Below are positions 8,008 through 17,384 of a stretch of 64,000 bases of DNA, in pieces. The notes under the pieces were generated by a model, which did no database searches, was not told the origin of the DNA, and saw nothing but the letters and a program-made list of their open reading frames with translations. Source of the stretch: Pseudohoeflea suaedae (GTDB lineage Bacteria > Pseudomonadota > Alphaproteobacteria > Rhizobiales > Rhizobiaceae); the NCBI RefSeq assembly GCF_004354915.1, contig NZ_SMSI01000003.1, positions 1-64,000 on the forward strand, written 5' to 3'. The position numbers were made by a program, and so were the translations under genes. The first letter of the stretch is position 1; every line of letters starts with the position of its first letter.

Positions 8008-9126
8008 GTGACAGGTTCGCCAGACATGCCTCGCCGCATTCCCGTTCACGCCGTCACCGGTTTTCTCGGCGCCGGCAAGACGACGCTGATCAACCGCTTC
8101 ATCTCGACGCCCTATCTCTCGGAAGCGGCCCTCATCATCAACGAATTCGGTGATGTCGGGATCGATCACCTGCTGGTCGAGCAATCGGGCGAGGGCGTGA
8201 TCGAACTTTCCGACGGATGCCTGTGCTGCACCCTCAGAGGCGATCTCGTCGACACGCTCGCCGACCTGATGGACCGGCGGCAGACCGGCAGGATCCGTCC
8301 GTTCACGCGGGTCATCGTGGAAACGACAGGGCTCGCCGACCCCGGTCCGGTGATCCAGGCGGTGATCGGGCATCCGGTTCTGGCGCAGTGCTATCGTTTC
8401 GACGGTGTCATCACCGTCGTCGATGCGATCAATGGTCTGCCGACGCTCGACCGTCATGAGGAGGCGCGACGCCAGGTGGCGCTCGCCGACCGCCTGGTCG
8501 TCAGCAAGGGAAGTGCCGCTGCCTCTCAGCAGCGCGCCGAGCTGGCTGCCCGGCTTGCGGATCTCAATCCGCGCGTGGCGGTGATCGATGCCGACGATGC
8601 CGATCTGACGCCGGAAGCGGTCTTCGATTGCGGCGCCTGGGATGCCGAACGCAGGCAGATCGATGCGGCGGCCTGGCTGGGGCAACATCAGCACGATCAT
8701 GACCACGATCACGACCACGATCATGACCATGCACGCCACCATCACCATGACGGCGTGCGCAGCGAGAGCCTCGAACTCGATGCAGCGGTCTCGCCGCAGG
8801 CGCTGATGATGTTTCTCGACCTGATGCGCTCCGCGCACGGGCCGAAACTCCTGCGCATGAAGGGGCTCATCAAGCTTTCGGACGATCCGTCACGACCCGT
8901 GGTGGTTCACGCGGTACAGTCGGTGGTTGCCGAGCCGGTGCGGCTCAAGTCCTGGCCGGGGGGAAGCGGTGAAAAGACGCGTCTCGTGGTGATTACCCGC
9001 GACATGCCGGAGGGGTTCGTCGCCGATCTCTTCGGCGCATTCGCCGATCAGCCGGCAGTCGGGCGGCCGGACAGCGCCGCACTTACCAAGAACCCGCTGG
9101 CGATCCCGGGCGGCTACAAGCCCTAG
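8008..9126 (+). CDS. CobW/COG0523-family GTP-binding metallochaperone
   Basis: A G3E GTPase of the CobW/YjiA/ZNG1 group, proposed to deliver zinc or cobalt to target proteins. Counting from the alternative ATG at 8026, the P-loop GFLGAGKTT is at 12-20, the metal motif GCLCCT at 64-69, and ETTGLADPGP at 99-108. A histidine/aspartate-rich linker at about 221-242 (HQHDHDHDHDHDHDHARHHH) should bind metal. The guanine-specificity motif is degenerate, with SKGS at 160-163 where SKxD or NKxD is expected. GTG at 8008 directly follows the carboxypeptidase stop and would add six residues. Confidence 0.88.
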   Translation: MTGSPDMPRRIPVHAVTGFLGAGKTTLINRFISTPYLSEAALIINEFGDVGIDHLLVEQSGEGVIELSDGCLCCTLRGDLVDTLADLMDRRQTGRIRPFTRVIVETTGLADPGPVIQAVIGHPVLAQCYRFDGVITVVDAINGLPTLDRHEEARRQVALADRLVVSKGSAAASQQRAELAARLADLNPRVAVIDADDADLTPEAVFDCGAWDAERRQIDAAAWLGQHQHDHDHDHDHDHDHARHHHHDGVRSESLELDAAVSPQALMMFLDLMRSAHGPKLLRMKGLIKLSDDPSRPVVVHAVQSVVAEPVRLKSWPGGSGEKTRLVVITRDMPEGFVADLFGAFADQPAVGRPDSAALTKNPLAIPGGYKP

Positions 9127-9389
9127 GCGCCGGACTGTCGGTCCGCGCTGGCGGTCCTGCCGCGGCGGATGGTGAACCTGTGCCCGCTGTGGTCCGCCGG
9201 CGCGGAGGCCACCAGTTCGTGGCCCTCGCTTTGGCAGAAATGCGGGATGTCGATCACGGCGAGCGGATCGGTGGTTTCCACCTCGATCACGGTGCCGGGG
9301 ACGAGCTCGCGCAAATGACGCCGCGTGCGCATGACCGGCAGAGGACATTTCAGTCCGCGAAGATCGAGCGTGTCGGAGGGCGTGGACAC
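9123..9389 (-). CDS. TusA/SirA-family sulfurtransferase-like protein
   Basis: An 88-residue protein with the TusA fold signature LDLRGLKCPLPVMRTR, in which C15 is the sulfur-carrying cysteine of the CPxP motif. Family members relay persulfide sulfur in thio-modification or cofactor synthesis; the partner here is unknown. The last 20 residues are basic and polar and extend past the usual domain end. Its stop overlaps the CobW gene stop by 4 bases in convergent orientation, and it lies a few bases downstream of the L,D-transpeptidase-like gene, so it may share that transcript. Confidence 0.88.
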   Translation of the reverse strand: MSTPSDTLDLRGLKCPLPVMRTRRHLRELVPGTVIEVETTDPLAVIDIPHFCQSEGHELVASAPADHSGHRFTIRRGRTASADRQSGA

Positions 9390-9394
9390 CGGCC

Positions 9395-10645
9395 TTACCA
9401 GACCTTCCAGAACGGCTTGTTGTTGCCGGTGCCGGCTGGAGCGGCCTGGGTTTCCATCGGACTTGCCGTCGGGACCGGGGCCTGGGTCGCCACCTGTGCG
9501 TCCGTCGCGGGTGTCTGTGCCTGGACCTGTGCCTCGATCGGGGCCTGAACCGCTGCGGTTTCGGCCGGTTGTGTCTGGACGGTGGCGTCGGCTGCGGATT
9601 GAGCCGGAGCGGCCGGCACGGCGATGTCCTGGATGTTGCCGCGGGTCGCGCCGGGGGCGGAAAACAGGTTGCCGAGCGGCGAGGGCGAATTGGCGGCAGC
9701 CTCGGCGCGCGCCTGACGCTGGGCTTCCGCTTCAGCCTGGCGGGCCGCAGCCTCTTCGGCCTTGCGCTCCTGTTCGAGTTCGCGCGCTTCTTCCTTGCTC
9801 TCCTTGGCGACGGCCTTTCGGAAGGCCTCGTTCCATTTCGACTGGTAGGCGGAATAGGCGGTGGCGAGCGATGCCGGCGTTTCGGATGGCGGACAGGCGG
9901 AGTTGGCGCTGAATTTCGCCGAGGGGTCTTCCGGCACCTGGTTGAAGACGTATTCGCGATTGCAGACCTCGACGACCGGCGGGCGACGGGTCAATTCGAA
10001 CTGGTCGTAGCCGATCTTGAGCATCTTCCAGAATTCGAAATGCTCGCTGTTGCGGTGCTTGGCCATGTTTTCCGGCGTCATGCGGAACGGATAGGCGGCA
10101 ACCGTGAAATAGTCCTGTCCGCCGCGGAAGGCTTCGCGCGCAAAGCCGTAGATTTCGAGAACCTGCTCATCGGTCATCGAATAGCAGCCGGCAGACGAGC
10201 AGGCGCCGTGGACCATCAGGTTCGAGCCGGTGCGCCCGTGCGAGCGGTCATAGCTGTTGGGATAGCCCATGTTGAAGGAGAGGTAATAGCTCGACTTCGG
10301 GTTCATCTGTGCGGGGTAGATCCGGTAATAGCCCTCGGGCGCCTGGCGGTCGCCTTCTTCGAATTTCGGGCCGATCTTGCCGGACCATTTGCAGATCTCG
10401 TATTCGGTGACCTTGTCGAAGCGGCCATTGCCCTTCTGCTTCCAGACCTCGAGCACGCCTTCTTCCTTGAAGATGCGCATCATGATGGGCGCGCGCACCG
10501 ACATGTCGGCGGCCTTCATCTTGTTGACGAGCTTGGCCGGGAGCGGATGCTCGACCTTGTCGGAGACGGAATCGAGCGCATCCTGACACCCGGTAAGGGC
10601 TGTCAGCATAAGCATGGCAAATGTCAGCGATCGCAGTCGGCTCAT
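9395..10645 (-). CDS. L,D-transpeptidase family lipoprotein (YafK-like)
   Basis: A 416-residue cell-envelope protein. The start at 10645 is chosen because a GGGGA ribosome binding site precedes it and a lipoprotein signal follows (LTALTGC, lipid-accepting C20). The YkuD-type catalytic motif HGACSSAGC lies at 146-154, with H146 and C154. YafK-like proteins cut or form peptidoglycan crosslinks or detach Braun-type lipoprotein. The C-terminal third is a coiled-coil, Glu/Ala/Gln-rich region followed by a low-complexity Ala/Pro/Gln tail, unusual in length and probably a wall-spanning spacer. Confidence 0.85.
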   Translation of the reverse strand: MSRLRSLTFAMLMLTALTGCQDALDSVSDKVEHPLPAKLVNKMKAADMSVRAPIMMRIFKEEGVLEVWKQKGNGRFDKVTEYEICKWSGKIGPKFEEGDRQAPEGYYRIYPAQMNPKSSYYLSFNMGYPNSYDRSHGRTGSNLMVHGACSSAGCYSMTDEQVLEIYGFAREAFRGGQDYFTVAAYPFRMTPENMAKHRNSEHFEFWKMLKIGYDQFELTRRPPVVEVCNREYVFNQVPEDPSAKFSANSACPPSETPASLATAYSAYQSKWNEAFRKAVAKESKEEARELEQERKAEEAAARQAEAEAQRQARAEAAANSPSPLGNLFSAPGATRGNIQDIAVPAAPAQSAADATVQTQPAETAAVQAPIEAQVQAQTPATDAQVATQAPVPTASPMETQAAPAGTGNNKPFWKVW

Positions 10646-10858
10646 GATGTCCCCAAGCGTGCGCCGCTGCTTTCCCGGGCGAGGCGGCGCCATCGGCATT
10701 CGGTTTATGGGACGTGCAGGCATCCGATTCATCGGGTCCCGTACGCCTCGATCCGTCAGCCGGTGATATGGCGGGTATGGTTGACGAACCCTTACTTCAA
10801 GGCTGTCAGACCCACCGGGGGGATAACAAGGGTGTGATTATGGCGCTTGTGCGGCAAA

Positions 10859-10880
10859 TACCGGGCTTTTCGGCCCGGTA
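10859..10880 (-). terminator. Candidate terminator hairpin downstream of accA
   Basis: On the minus strand an 8-bp GC-rich stem (arms TACCGGGC and GCCCGGTA, 6-base loop) lies 24-45 bases past the accA stop. The T-tract that follows is weak (ATTTG), so termination may be inefficient or Rho-assisted. Confidence 0.4.
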
Positions 10881-10903
10881 GACGTGTTTTCCGCGCGATG
10901 CCG

Positions 10904-11860
10904 CTAGCTGAGCGAGCGGCCGATCTTGAGGAATTTCTCGCGGCGATCCTTGCGCAATGCGTCCGGACCGAGGGCGGAGAGGTCTTCAAGCGCCTTCGAG
11001 ATGGTCTCGCCGGTACGCGTGATCACCGCATCGGGGTCGCGATGGGCGCCGCCGATCGGCTCGTTGATGATGCCGTCGATGATGCCGAACTGGATCAGGT
11101 CCTGCGCGGTGATCTTCATCTGGGTGGCCGCATCGCGGGCCCGCGCGGAATCGCGCCACAGAATCGAGGCAGCGCCTTCCGGCGAGATCACCGAATAGAT
11201 GGAGTGTTCGAGCATGTAGACGCGGTTGCCGGTGGCAATCGCGATCGCGCCGCCCGAGCCGCCTTCCCCGATCACGACGGAGATCAGCGGCACCTTGAGG
11301 TTGAGGCAGGTCTCGGTCGAACGCGCGATGGCTTCGGCCTGGCCGCGTTCCTCGGCGCCCACGCCCGGATAGGCGCCGGCGGTATCGACCAGCGTGATCA
11401 CGGGCAGGCCGAAACGGTCGGCCATTTCCATGATGCGGATCGCCTTGCGGTAGCCTTCGGGACGGGCGGAGCCGAAATTGTGCTTGATGCGCGACTTGGT
11501 GTCGTGGCCCTTCTCCTGGCCGATCACGGCGACGGGCGCACCCTGGAAACGGGCAAAGCCGGCCTGGATCGCGGCATCCTCGGAGAACTTGCGGTCGCCG
11601 GCAAGCGGCGTGAACTCGGTAAAGAGCGCCGAGGCATAGTTGGAAAAATGAGGACGTGCCGGGTGACGGGCGACCTGCGTCTTCTGCCACGGGTTCAGAC
11701 GCGAATAGATGTCGGTCATCGCGTCACGGGCACGGTTTTCCAGGCGCGAGATCTCCTCGCTCGTGTCGACGCTCTCATCTTCGCCAGCAAGTGTTCTCAA
11801 CTCGTGGATCTTGGTTTCAAGATCAGAGATGGGCTTTTCGAAATCGAGATAATTCTGCAT
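10904..11860 (-). CDS. accA: Acetyl-CoA carboxylase carboxyltransferase subunit alpha
   Basis: This subunit pairs with AccD to transfer the carboxyl group from biotin to acetyl-CoA, making malonyl-CoA for fatty acid synthesis. The 318-residue length is standard. It opens with the usual [14 protein letters not shown], and contains [19 protein letters not shown] and the oxyanion segment GEGGSGGA. The start ATG at 11860 gives the canonical N-terminus ([10 protein letters not shown]). It lies downstream of xerD on the same strand with a 54-base gap, a common order in Hyphomicrobiales. Confidence 0.97.
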   Translation of the reverse strand: MQNYLDFEKPISDLETKIHELRTLAGEDESVDTSEEISRLENRARDAMTDIYSRLNPWQKTQVARHPARPHFSNYASALFTEFTPLAGDRKFSEDAAIQAGFARFQGAPVAVIGQEKGHDTKSRIKHNFGSARPEGYRKAIRIMEMADRFGLPVITLVDTAGAYPGVGAEERGQAEAIARSTETCLNLKVPLISVVIGEGGSGGAIAIATGNRVYMLEHSIYSVISPEGAASILWRDSARARDAATQMKITAQDLIQFGIIDGIINEPIGGAHRDPDAVITRTGETISKALEDLSALGPDALRKDRREKFLKIGRSLS

Positions 11861-11914
11861 CAGCTCCGGCCAGTCACGAAAACTCGTTACACGTTCAATC
11901 CTGGAAATATGGCA

Positions 11915-12901
11915 CTATTTCCCGCGCGCAAGCGTAGGATTTCGCGCTTCATCGCGGTTTATGGCACTTTTTGCAAGGGGGTGGTGCTCCGTGACCAGCT
12001 GACGGAGCCTTTCATCCAGCACATGCGTATAGATTTGCGTTGTGGAAATGTCGGCATGTCCGAGCAGTTCCTGCACCGCGCGCAGGTCGGCGCCATTGGC
12101 CAGAAGGTGGCTTGCAAAGGCGTGCCGCAGCACGTGCGGCGAGACGAGACGGCTGGGAATTCCGGCCCGTGCGGCAAGGCTCTTGAGATCGCGGGCAAAA
12201 ACCTGGCGCGAGAGATGGCCGCTATCGGAGGAGGCGGGGAACAGCCACTCGGGCTCCTCGTCGCCATCCAGACGTGCCGAGTTGCGCGCCTCGATCCATT
12301 CTGCCAGCGCCGCCCTGGCCGGTCCTGAAAGCGGCACCATGCGCTCCTTGTTGCCCTTGCCGCGCACGATGAGGAAACGTCCGCCATCGGCAAGCACGCG
12401 TTCCGGCAGGCCGACGAGTTCGCTCACACGCATGCCCGTCGCATAGAGAAGTTCAAGAAGCGCGCGAAAGCGGATCTTCTGGCGCTTTTCGAAATCGGTC
12501 CCTGCTTGCGCGATGTCGCTCTCCGCCTGCTCGAGGAGCCGGGAGACCTCCTCTACGCTCAGCACCTTGGGCAGCGGGCGCGCCTTGCGTGGGGAATCGA
12601 TGACGCCGGTCGGATCGTCGCCGCGCATGCCCTCGGTATGGAGAAAGCGATAGAACTGCCTGAGCGCAGACAATCTTCGCGACTGCGACGACGCGGCAAA
12701 GCCTCGGTCCGCGAGATCCTCTATCAGCGCGCGGATATCATCGCTGTCGGCGGAGAGCAGCGTCGTCTTGCGTGTCGCGAGAAAACCGGCGGCGTCTTCG
12801 AGATCGCGACGATAGGCATCGAGCGTGTTGAGAGCCGCGCCCCGTTCGGCGCTGAGCATTTCGAGAAAGGCTTCCGCCTGTGCGAGCCCCGCGCTTCGCA
12901 T
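11915..12901 (-). CDS. xerD: Site-specific tyrosine recombinase XerD
   Basis: A 328-residue tyrosine recombinase that, with XerC, resolves chromosome dimers at dif. The catalytic residues are all visible: R158 in TGMRVSEL, H256 and R259 in HVLRHAF, H282 in LLGHADI and the nucleophile Y291 in TQIYTHV. The start ATG at 12901 overlaps the stop of a small upstream membrane-protein gene (TGATG). It is followed by accA. Context and length favour the housekeeping XerD rather than a mobile-element integrase. Confidence 0.94.
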   Translation of the reverse strand: MRSAGLAQAEAFLEMLSAERGAALNTLDAYRRDLEDAAGFLATRKTTLLSADSDDIRALIEDLADRGFAASSQSRRLSALRQFYRFLHTEGMRGDDPTGVIDSPRKARPLPKVLSVEEVSRLLEQAESDIAQAGTDFEKRQKIRFRALLELLYATGMRVSELVGLPERVLADGGRFLIVRGKGNKERMVPLSGPARAALAEWIEARNSARLDGDEEPEWLFPASSDSGHLSRQVFARDLKSLAARAGIPSRLVSPHVLRHAFASHLLANGADLRAVQELLGHADISTTQIYTHVLDERLRQLVTEHHPLAKSAINRDEARNPTLARGK

Positions 12902-13053
12902 CACTGGCTGGTCTGGTTGACGCGCTCGGCCGGAATGCGGATGGTCACGTCCCGCTCCACCGGCTTGACGGTCATGACGAGGGCGAACATCGCCCCGTAG
13001 ACGAGACCGACGATGACGGCGCAGAAAACCAGAAAGCGGAAAAGAGTGGGCAT
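12901..13053 (-). CDS. Small single-pass membrane protein upstream of xerD
   Basis: A 50-residue protein with one strongly hydrophobic segment ([20 protein letters not shown], residues 6-25) and a short basic/acidic tail ([17 protein letters not shown]). I recall similar small proteins beside xerD and aroK in rhizobia, but they have no known function. The start at 13053 is chosen because upstream in-frame residues are not membrane-like. Its TGA shares bases with the xerD ATG, so translational coupling is likely. Confidence 0.65.
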   Translation of the reverse strand: MPTLFRFLVFCAVIVGLVYGAMFALVMTVKPVERDVTIRIPAERVNQTSQ

Positions 13054-13220
13054 GAACGGCCTGACGACGACGTTTCGGGTTGATGCTGTTATGCTTGAGC
13101 AATCGGCGGAGCGCAAGGCGAGCGGCAGCCCGTCAGCTTGACGGCGGCTCCCCATTCCCCGATAGGAAGGCACGTTCCGGCAAAAGCGGCTGGAACGGCA
13201 AGGGGAAACGGAGAGGACAG

Positions 13221-13823
13221 GTGGCCAGAACGACTGCCAGCCATGCGACGGACGAAGAGATCGCGCTGGCGCGCGCCGCGCTCGGCAAGCGCAATCTCGT
13301 CTTCGTCGGCCTCATGGGCGCGGGCAAGTCCGCCATCGGCCGGCTGATCGGGCAGTGGCTCGGCGTTCCCTTCATCGACAGCGATACCGAGATCGAACGC
13401 GTGTCCCGCATGACGATCAGCGACCTGTTCGCCAATTACGGCGAAGAGGAGTTCCGGGCGCTCGAGACACGCGTGCTTGAACGCCTGATGAAGGGCGGTC
13501 CGCGGGTGGTGTCCACCGGCGGCGGTGCCTTCATGAACGAAATCACCCGCGACGTGATCAAAAGGAAGGGGCTGTCGGTCTGGCTCAAGGCCGATCTCGA
13601 CGTCCTGTGGGATCGCGTATCCCGCCGCGATACCCGCCCGCTTCTGAAAACCGAACATCCGAAACAGACCCTGAAGGCGCTGCTCGACAAGCGCTATCCG
13701 GTCTATGCCGAAGCCGAGATCACCGTCATATCGCGCGAGGCGCCGAAAGAGGCCGTCGCCCTCGACGTCATCAGGGCGCTGGCGGATCATCAGGCCATGC
13801 ATATCCAGGAAGCCCATAAATGA
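13221..13823 (+). CDS. aroK: Shikimate kinase
   Basis: This enzyme phosphorylates shikimate at O3 with ATP in the aromatic amino acid pathway. The P-loop GLMGAGKS lies at residues 30-37 of a 200-residue protein. FIDSDTEIE (shikimate-binding aspartate), STGGGAF and the lid region RRDTRPLL follow. GTG at 13221 is chosen as the start because GGAGAGGACAG directly precedes it. A roughly 20-residue N-terminal extension before the kinase core is usual in rhizobia. The stop overlaps the aroB start by 4 bases. Confidence 0.94.
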   Translation: MARTTASHATDEEIALARAALGKRNLVFVGLMGAGKSAIGRLIGQWLGVPFIDSDTEIERVSRMTISDLFANYGEEEFRALETRVLERLMKGGPRVVSTGGGAFMNEITRDVIKRKGLSVWLKADLDVLWDRVSRRDTRPLLKTEHPKQTLKALLDKRYPVYAEAEITVISREAPKEAVALDVIRALADHQAMHIQEAHK

Positions 13824-14935
13824 GTGAAACGCAGATCGTCGAAGTCCCGCTTGGCGAACGCAGTTACGATATCATTATCGGCGCGCAGGCACTGGCCGGT
13901 GCCGGCGGAGAGATCAGCCGCCGCATGCCCGGCATTCGGTGCGCCGTCGTCACCGACGAGACTGTCGCGAGCTTCCACCTGGAAACGCTGATCCACTCGC
14001 TCGACGCGGCCGGTATCGAGGCGCATCCGCTGGTCTTGAAGCCCGGCGAGAAGACCAAGGACTTCGACAACCTGATGACGGTGGTCGATCACGTCCTGTC
14101 CTGCAGGCTCGAACGCGGCGATGCGGTTCTCGCGCTCGGCGGCGGAGTGATCGGCGATCTGGCCGGCTTTGCCGCGGGGATCGTGCGACGGGGCATGCGC
14201 TTCATTCAGGTGCCGACCTCGCTTCTGGCGCAGGTCGATTCCTCGGTCGGGGGCAAGACCGGCATCAATTCACGTCACGGCAAGAACCTTGTCGGCGTGT
14301 TTCATCAGCCGGATCTCGTGCTCGCCGATACCGCGGTGCTCGACACGCTGTCGGACCGCGAATTCCGCGCGGGCTACGCCGAGGTCGCGAAATACGGGCT
14401 TATCGACAAGCCGGAATTCTTCGCCTGGCTCGAGCGCAACTGGCGGCAGATGTTTTCCGGCGGGCCGGAACGCGTCCAGGCGATTGCGGTCAGCTGCCGC
14501 GCCAAGGCGAGCGTGGTGGCCGCCGACGAGCGCGAGGGGGGCGTGCGCGCACTGCTCAATCTCGGCCACACCTTCGGCCATGCACTGGAAGCCGCTACAG
14601 AGTTCGACAGCCGCCGCCTCGTACATGGCGAAGGCGTTGCGATCGGCATGGTGCTCGCCCACCGGTTCTCGGCATGGCTCAATCTCGCCAGCTACGACGA
14701 TGCCGACCGGGTGGAGCGTCACCTGAAGGATGTCGGGTTGCCGACCAGGCTGTCGGATATTGAAGGCGGGCTGCCTGCCACCGATATATTGCTCGAACAC
14801 ATCGCCCAGGACAAAAAGGTCAAGCGCGGCAAGCTGACCTTCATTCTCACACGCGGTATCGGCCAGTCCTTCATCGCCGATGACGTGCCGGGCGAAGAAG
14901 TGCACCGATTCCTCGAGGAAACCCGTTCGTCATGA
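13820..14935 (+). CDS. aroB: 3-dehydroquinate synthase
   Basis: This enzyme converts DAHP to 3-dehydroquinate, the second step of the shikimate pathway, using NAD and a metal. The 371 residues include the NAD-binding segment ALGGGVIGDLAGF, PTSLLAQVDSSVGGKTGIN and the metal histidine segment LNLGHTFGHALE with HGEGVAIGM. It overlaps aroK and the next membrane-protein gene by 4 bases each (ATGA), so the three are one translationally coupled operon. Confidence 0.97.
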   Translation: MSETQIVEVPLGERSYDIIIGAQALAGAGGEISRRMPGIRCAVVTDETVASFHLETLIHSLDAAGIEAHPLVLKPGEKTKDFDNLMTVVDHVLSCRLERGDAVLALGGGVIGDLAGFAAGIVRRGMRFIQVPTSLLAQVDSSVGGKTGINSRHGKNLVGVFHQPDLVLADTAVLDTLSDREFRAGYAEVAKYGLIDKPEFFAWLERNWRQMFSGGPERVQAIAVSCRAKASVVAADEREGGVRALLNLGHTFGHALEAATEFDSRRLVHGEGVAIGMVLAHRFSAWLNLASYDDADRVERHLKDVGLPTRLSDIEGGLPATDILLEHIAQDKKVKRGKLTFILTRGIGQSFIADDVPGEEVHRFLEETRSS

Positions 14936-16230
14936 CACTCGCCGAGATTTTTCAACAGATCGCAGCTCACTGGCTCGAAATCCTCGCCATCGTGGGGTTG
15001 ATCGTCATCTCGGGATTCTTCTCGGGATCGGAGACCGCGTTGACCGCGGCCTCGCGTGCGCGCATGCACACGCTGGAGACGAACGGCGAGGCGCGCGCGG
15101 GCATCGTCACGCGCCTGATCGAGCGTCGCGACCGGCTCATCGGCGCGCTATTGATCGGCAACAACCTGGTCAACATTCTCTCCTCGGCTCTGGCGACCAG
15201 CCTACTGCTGTCCATCTTCGGCGATTCCGGTGTGGTGATCGCCACCATCGTGATGACCGTACTGCTGGTGATCTTCGCCGAGGTGCTGCCCAAGAGCTGG
15301 GCGATCTCCATGCCGGACCGTTTTGCGATGATCGTCGCTCCCATGGTCAACCTGGTTGTGTTCGTCGTCGGCCCGCTGTCGAGCCTGGTGAACTGGCTGG
15401 TCCGGGGCATCCTGCGTATTTTCGGCATCCGGCTCGATCCGGACACCTCGCTCGTTCCTGCGCATGAGGAAATCCGCGGCGCCGTCGATCTGCTCCACCG
15501 CGAGGGGTCGGTGATCAAGGACGACCGCGACCGTCTGGGCGGCGTGCTCGACCTGGGCGAACTGGAAGTTTCAGACGTGATGATCCACCGGACGTCCATC
15601 CGGATGCTCAATGCCGACGATCCGCCCGAGGTCGCCGTGCGCACCGTGCTCGACAGCCCCTACACACGCATGCCGCTCTGGCGCGATTCGACCGACAACA
15701 TCATCGGCATCGTTCATGCCAAGGACGTGTTGCGCGCGGTTGCCGACGCCGATAACGACACCGCCAAGGTCGACATGGTGAAGATCTCGCACAAGGCATG
15801 GTTCGTTCCCGACACGACGAGCGTGCCCGATCAGCTCAACGCCTTTCTGCGCCGCAAGGCCCATATCGCCATGGTCGTCGACGAGTATGGCGAGTTGCAG
15901 GGGCTGGTGACGCTCGAGGACATTCTGGAAGAAATCGTGGGCGACATCGCCGACGAGCACGATATCGACGTGCAGGGCCTGCGCCAGGAAGCCGACGGTT
16001 CGGTGGTGGTCGACGGTTCGCTGCCGATCCGCGACCTCAACCGTGCGCTCGACTGGTCGCTCCCCGACGAGGAGGCGACCACGGTGGCCGGTCTCGTCAT
16101 CCACGAAAGCCAGATCATCCCGGCCGAGAAGCAGTCCTTCACATTCCACGGAAAGCGTTTCACGGTCATGCGACGCGAGAAGAACCGGATTACCCGGCTT
16201 CGCATCCGCCCGATGACTGAAATCGGCTAG
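14932..16230 (+). CDS. CNNM/CorC-type hemolysin-family transporter (DUF21, CBS pair, CorC_HlyC)
   Basis: A 432-residue inner-membrane protein. It has an N-terminal DUF21 domain with about four membrane segments (ISGFFSGSETALTAASRAR early, then IATIVMTVLLVIFAEVLPK), two CBS domains from about 205 to 330 (including HIAMVVDEYGELQGLVTLED) and a C-terminal CorC_HlyC domain. The family is linked to magnesium or cobalt efflux rather than true hemolysis. It is coupled to aroB by an ATGA overlap, an arrangement I recall from rhizobia. Confidence 0.9.
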   Translation: MTLAEIFQQIAAHWLEILAIVGLIVISGFFSGSETALTAASRARMHTLETNGEARAGIVTRLIERRDRLIGALLIGNNLVNILSSALATSLLLSIFGDSGVVIATIVMTVLLVIFAEVLPKSWAISMPDRFAMIVAPMVNLVVFVVGPLSSLVNWLVRGILRIFGIRLDPDTSLVPAHEEIRGAVDLLHREGSVIKDDRDRLGGVLDLGELEVSDVMIHRTSIRMLNADDPPEVAVRTVLDSPYTRMPLWRDSTDNIIGIVHAKDVLRAVADADNDTAKVDMVKISHKAWFVPDTTSVPDQLNAFLRRKAHIAMVVDEYGELQGLVTLEDILEEIVGDIADEHDIDVQGLRQEADGSVVVDGSLPIRDLNRALDWSLPDEEATTVAGLVIHESQIIPAEKQSFTFHGKRFTVMRREKNRITRLRIRPMTEIG

Positions 16231-16249
16231 AACTTACCGCAATCGCACG

Positions 16250-16531
16250 CTACCAGCGGGTGGCTTCGCCAGTGCCGGCTGCTTCCACCGCGAGGGCGTG
16301 AAGCCCTTTGTCGAACTCGCCGGCCAGCACGGCGTTGACCGCGCGGTGGCGTTCGATCCGGCTCTTGCCCGCGAAGGCGTCGCTTTCTATACGGACGCGG
16401 AAATGAGTCTCGCCTTCCCCCGTCATGTCCGGTTGATGACCGGCATGATGATGGCTTTCATCGATGACGAAAAGCCGCACCGGAGCGAACGAACTGGTAA
16501 GCGCTGCGTGAATTCGTTGCTGGCGATTCAT
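16250..16531 (-). CDS. BolA family protein
   Basis: A 93-residue BolA-type protein. Members pair with monothiol glutaredoxins and take part in iron-sulfur cluster handling or stress morphology control. The conserved core is seen in RLFVIDESHHHAGH and GETHFRVRIESDAFAGKSRIERHRAVN. The start MNRQQRIHAAL at 16531 fits the family; the upstream in-frame residues do not. It is divergent from the J-domain gene, and the two starts lie about 105 bases apart. Confidence 0.92.
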   Translation of the reverse strand: MNRQQRIHAALTSSFAPVRLFVIDESHHHAGHQPDMTGEGETHFRVRIESDAFAGKSRIERHRAVNAVLAGEFDKGLHALAVEAAGTGEATRW

Positions 16532-16635
16532 CCGTAAAACTCCCTGGCTGGCCGAAGCGGACAGCATCGGGGTGTCAGGATGTTTCGTACTTGTCAATCC
16601 TTGTAGATGCCCGACCGGAGCACCATAATCGCCTC

Positions 16636-17274
16636 ATGAAGCTCGATTCAAAACACTTCGACAAGATCCGGATGCGTAACCGGACCAGAAGCACAAAATC
16701 CAAGACGGCCGAGCCGGTCGGACCGATCTGCCAGTGGGACGGCTGCAACGAGAAGGGCGTGCATCGCGCTCCCGTCGGGCGTCACGCGGACGGACAGTAT
16801 TTCCTGTTCTGCTTCGATCACGTGCGTGAGTACAACAAGGGCTACAACTACTTCTCCGGGCTTTCCGACACCGAAATCGCCCGCTACCAGAAAGAGGCGC
16901 TGACCGGTCACCGTCCGACCTGGGGCGTGGGCGTCAACAAGGCTGCCAGGAACAGCGCCAACCCGAACTTCACCCATGCCCGCTCGGGCTCGGCAACCCA
17001 GGCGCGGATGCGCGATCCGTTCGGCTTCTTCAACGAGAGCCAGTCGCGCCGCCCGCCGCCGCCGCGCCAGCGCAAGGTGAAGTCGCTCGAGTCCAAGGCG
17101 TTCGAGACGTTGAGCCTGTCGGAAGAAGCCTCATCATCGGCGATCAAGAAGCGCTACAAGGAACTCGTGAAGAAGCACCATCCGGATGCGAATGGTGGCG
17201 ACCGTGGCTCCGAGGAACGTTTTCGCGCCGTCATCCAGGCCTATCAATTGTTAAAGCAGTCGGGTTTCTGCTAG
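16636..17274 (+). CDS. J-domain protein with C-terminal DnaJ domain
   Basis: A 212-residue protein with an unusual layout: the J domain is C-terminal. Its hallmark HPD tripeptide is at residues 182-184 in KKHHPDANGGD. The N-terminal half has a possible zinc-binding cysteine set (ICQWDGCNEKG and YFLFCFDHV). A basic, proline-rich linker joins the two. J domains stimulate DnaK-type Hsp70 ATPase. I recall this gene directly before cobS in rhizobia. It could assist the cobaltochelatase, but that is inference from position only. Confidence 0.88.
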   Translation: MKLDSKHFDKIRMRNRTRSTKSKTAEPVGPICQWDGCNEKGVHRAPVGRHADGQYFLFCFDHVREYNKGYNYFSGLSDTEIARYQKEALTGHRPTWGVGVNKAARNSANPNFTHARSGSATQARMRDPFGFFNESQSRRPPPPRQRKVKSLESKAFETLSLSEEASSSAIKKRYKELVKKHHPDANGGDRGSEERFRAVIQAYQLLKQSGFC

Positions 17275-17384
17275 AGCGGAATTCGATGGAAATGCTTCCC
17301 TTCGCGCCCGATCCGATTTAAGCCACGGGCGGACACAATGAGACCCCGTATCAAGCGGCAGGCGGCTTCAGGCAGCCCGGAGTT

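Noticed and set aside
10847-12328. Open frame of about 490 codons on the plus strand across accA and xerD
   Set aside because: Both genes on the minus strand have complete catalytic motifs; the plus frame has none.
11915-12901. Mobile-element integrase
   Set aside because: Length, motifs and position between conserved genes identify housekeeping XerD.
17275-17384. Cobalamin riboswitch upstream of cobS
   Set aside because: The 110-base space is too short and no B12-box-like sequence was seen.
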